Of a DNA stretch of 34,803 nucleotides, positions 33,344-34,803 are shown piece by piece (the stretch's first letter is position 1; every line of letters starts with the position of its first letter). Source of the stretch: Candidatus Pelagibacter sp. (GTDB lineage Bacteria > Pseudomonadota > Alphaproteobacteria > Pelagibacterales > Pelagibacteraceae). Below the pieces are notes generated by a model. The model did not search any database. It worked only from the letters and a program-made list of their open reading frames with translations, and was not told where the DNA came from. The DNA is taken from positions 1-34,803 of the forward strand of contig JAOIST010000007.1 in the NCBI GenBank assembly GCA_028222435.1. The letters are read 5' to 3'. The translations under genes were made by a program, and so were the position numbers.

Positions 33344-34300
33344 ATGAATGATTTAGTAACAGATTTGAAGACTTTACAGGATGAGACTTTAAAAAATTTA
33401 AAAAGTTCTAAAGCAATAAACACTGTAAGAGCTTATAAATCTGATTTTAAAGATTTTGGATTGTTTTGTGTTAAGAACGGTTTTAAGAATTTACCAACTG
33501 ATCCTAAAATTGTATCTTTGTATCTTACCTACCTCTCAAGCAAAAATGTTAAAATAAGCACTATAAAGCGAAGATTAGTTTCAATTGGAGTTATTCATAA
33601 GACAAAAGGTTATTATTTAGACACAAAACATCCAGTTATTATTGAGAATTTAATGGGTATCAAAAGAAGAAAAGGCGTAAATCAAAAAGGAAAAAAACCT
33701 ATATTAATCAATGAGTTAAAAGAAATTATTGATGTAATTAATAAAGAAAATGCTCCAGATATAAAAAAAATGAGAAATAAAACACTACTTTTAATTGGTT
33801 TTGCAGGTGGTTTTAGAAGAAATGAACTAATTTCATTAAACATAGAAGATATTGAATTCGTGTTCGAAGGGGTGAAAATCACATTAAATAAATCTAAAAC
33901 TGATCAATTTGGAGAAGGTTTTGTTAAAGCGATCCCCCACTTTCAAAATTCACTATATTGCCCGGTTACTTGCTTGAAGAGATGGATTAACTTCTCCAAA
34001 ATTGAGACAGGAGCATTATTTACTAGATTTTCAAAAGGATCAAAAATAACAAATTTAAGATTAACAGATCAATCTGTAGCTTTAATAATCAAAGAATATT
34101 TACTAAAAGCTGGCATAGATAACAAAAATTACTCTGGACATAGCTTGAGATCTGGTTTTGCCACTTCTGCGGCAGAGGCTGGAGCCGAAGAAAGAAGTAT
34201 TATGGCGATCACAGGACACAAATCTACTGAAATGGTAAGACGATATATTAAAGAAGCAAATTTATTTAACAATAACGCTTTAAATAAGATAAAATTTTAA
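33344..34300 (+). CDS. Tyrosine recombinase / phage-type integrase
   Basis: Site-specific recombinase of the tyrosine family, 318 residues. The N-terminal SAM-like core-binding domain is about 8-105 (NTVRAYKSDFKDFGLFC), the catalytic domain follows. The full catalytic set is present: R158 (GGFRRNELISL), K185 (SKTDQ), H266 and R269 (GHSLRSGFATS), H292 (TGHKSTEMV) and the nucleophile Y301. Closer to integron/mobile-element recombinases than to housekeeping XerC/XerD by general feel, but I cannot decide this without a search. It has its own promoter and an inverted repeat just upstream; a methyltransferase gene follows after 2 nt. It marks the start of probable accessory DNA. Confidence 0.92.
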   Translation: MNDLVTDLKTLQDETLKNLKSSKAINTVRAYKSDFKDFGLFCVKNGFKNLPTDPKIVSLYLTYLSSKNVKISTIKRRLVSIGVIHKTKGYYLDTKHPVIIENLMGIKRRKGVNQKGKKPILINELKEIIDVINKENAPDIKKMRNKTLLLIGFAGGFRRNELISLNIEDIEFVFEGVKITLNKSKTDQFGEGFVKAIPHFQNSLYCPVTCLKRWINFSKIETGALFTRFSKGSKITNLRLTDQSVALIIKEYLLKAGIDNKNYSGHSLRSGFATSAAEAGAEERSIMAITGHKSTEMVRRYIKEANLFNNNALNKIKF

Positions 34301-34302
34301 AA

Positions 34303-34803
34303 ATGATAAATTATTTTAAAAAAATTTATTATGAAAAATATTCAAGAAAATCTTATTCATTAAGTAACGTAGATTTAGTTATCGAAAGAATATTTAAAAA
34401 AAAGGACAAAGGTATCTTTATTGATGTCGGATGCAATCATCCTATTAAATATAATAATACTTATCTTTTATATAAAAAAGGATGGAGTGGCATTAACATA
34501 GATTTAGACACAGAATCGATCAATCAATTTAACAAATTAAGGACAAGAGATATTAATATACAAACACTGATCACCTCTTACGATAATGAAGAAAAAGATC
34601 TTTTTTTCTATCATGATAGATCAGCTATTAATACAATAAGTAAAGATTTAGCAAATAGTAGAAAGAAAGAATATCAAGAAATTAGAAAACTAAAAGGAAA
34701 ATCTTTAAATACTATAATTGAAAACTCAAAATTTAAAAATTTAAAAATAGATTTGTTATCAATAGATATTGAAAATTATGAATACGAAGCTTTAAAAAAT
34801 TTC
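34303..34803 (+). CDS. FkbM-family methyltransferase, 3'-truncated by window edge
   Basis: SAM-dependent methyltransferase of the FkbM type, often acting on surface polysaccharides or other glycans. 167 codons are visible and open at the end. The SAM-binding motif I is GIFIDVGCNHP (37-47), an acidic strand-2 end GINIDLD follows, and motif LLSIDIENYEYEALKNF near the edge matches the family's D-EG-E--VL pattern (Glu-Asn here for Glu-Gly). It starts 2 nt after the recombinase stop, so both are probably on one message. FkbM genes are frequent in the hypervariable regions of SAR11 genomes. Confidence 0.88.
   Translation, partial: MINYFKKIYYEKYSRKSYSLSNVDLVIERIFKKKDKGIFIDVGCNHPIKYNNTYLLYKKGWSGINIDLDTESINQFNKLRTRDINIQTLITSYDNEEKDLFFYHDRSAINTISKDLANSRKKEYQEIRKLKGKSLNTIIENSKFKNLKIDLLSIDIENYEYEALKNF

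Noticed and set aside
33344..34300. Recombinase as the housekeeping XerC or XerD
   Set aside because: Position beside a methyltransferase at a probable island edge and lack of the familiar XerC/XerD stretches argue against it; a database search would be needed to be certain.

Overview
This AT-rich window (roughly 70% A+T by eye) most likely comes from a streamlined marine alphaproteobacterium of the SAR11/Pelagibacterales type. That placement is inference. It rests on Lys/Asn/Ile-rich proteins, almost no intergenic DNA, alphaproteobacterial gene order (nagZ-scpA-scpB-tatABC-serS, yajC-secD-secF, mltB-rlpA-dacA-tmk-holB-metG-tatD-MBL, uvrA divergent from ssb-gyrA-coaD) and alphaproteobacterial sequence flavours in GyrA, UvrA and Tgt. 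No rRNA gene is present to settle it.

Layout. Bases 1-7440 (+): the 3' part of nagZ, then scpA, scpB, the Tat translocase tatABC, serS, and the Sec accessory genes yajC-secD-secF. Bases 7437-10946 (-): a PuuD-N-like membrane protein and uvrA. Bases 11045-16253 (+): ssb, gyrA, coaD, a periplasmic cyclophilin and tgt, followed by tRNA-Lys(UUU). Bases 16379-20335: a Tat-type M48 lipoprotein protease (-), a 25-codon hydrophobic frame and a DUF502 protein (+), recG (-), sdhE (+) and tRNA-Ser(UGA) (-). Bases 20428-27940 (+): eight genes whose ends overlap at all seven junctions (peptidoglycan remodelling, dTMP kinase, DNA polymerase III delta', MetRS, TatD, MBL hydrolase). Bases 27930-30045 (-): nhaA, a NifU/SufU-like scaffold and a glutathione peroxidase. 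Bases 30119-32394 (+): tRNA-Pro(UGG) directly followed by an NDUFS4-like complex I subunit, an SbmA/BacA-like transporter and an AEC permease.

Bases 32395-34803 look different. They hold the only long non-coding stretch (about 420 b, rich in small inverted repeats), a stand-alone O6-alkylguanine alkyltransferase domain overlapped by a 55-codon two-helix membrane protein, a tyrosine recombinase with a good promoter, and a truncated FkbM methyltransferase starting 2 nt after the recombinase. An imperfect 15-bp inverted repeat with a 7-bp centre lies between the recombinase promoter and its start codon and resembles a tyrosine-recombinase core site. This looks like the left edge of an accessory (hypervariable/island) region continuing beyond the window.

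Functional links. Two export systems (Tat and SecDF-YajC) lie together, and one protein in the window (the M48 protease) carries a twin-arginine signal. Several proteins lack metal ligands usual for their families: Tgt has lost two of four zinc ligands, UvrA finger 1 has Ser for Cys, and the MBL enzyme has HxHxDQ for HxHxDH. Regulation appears minimal: tRNA promoters are the best sigma-70 matches, perfect TATAAT boxes sit 6-9 nt before three start codons, and convergent genes overlap at their stops.
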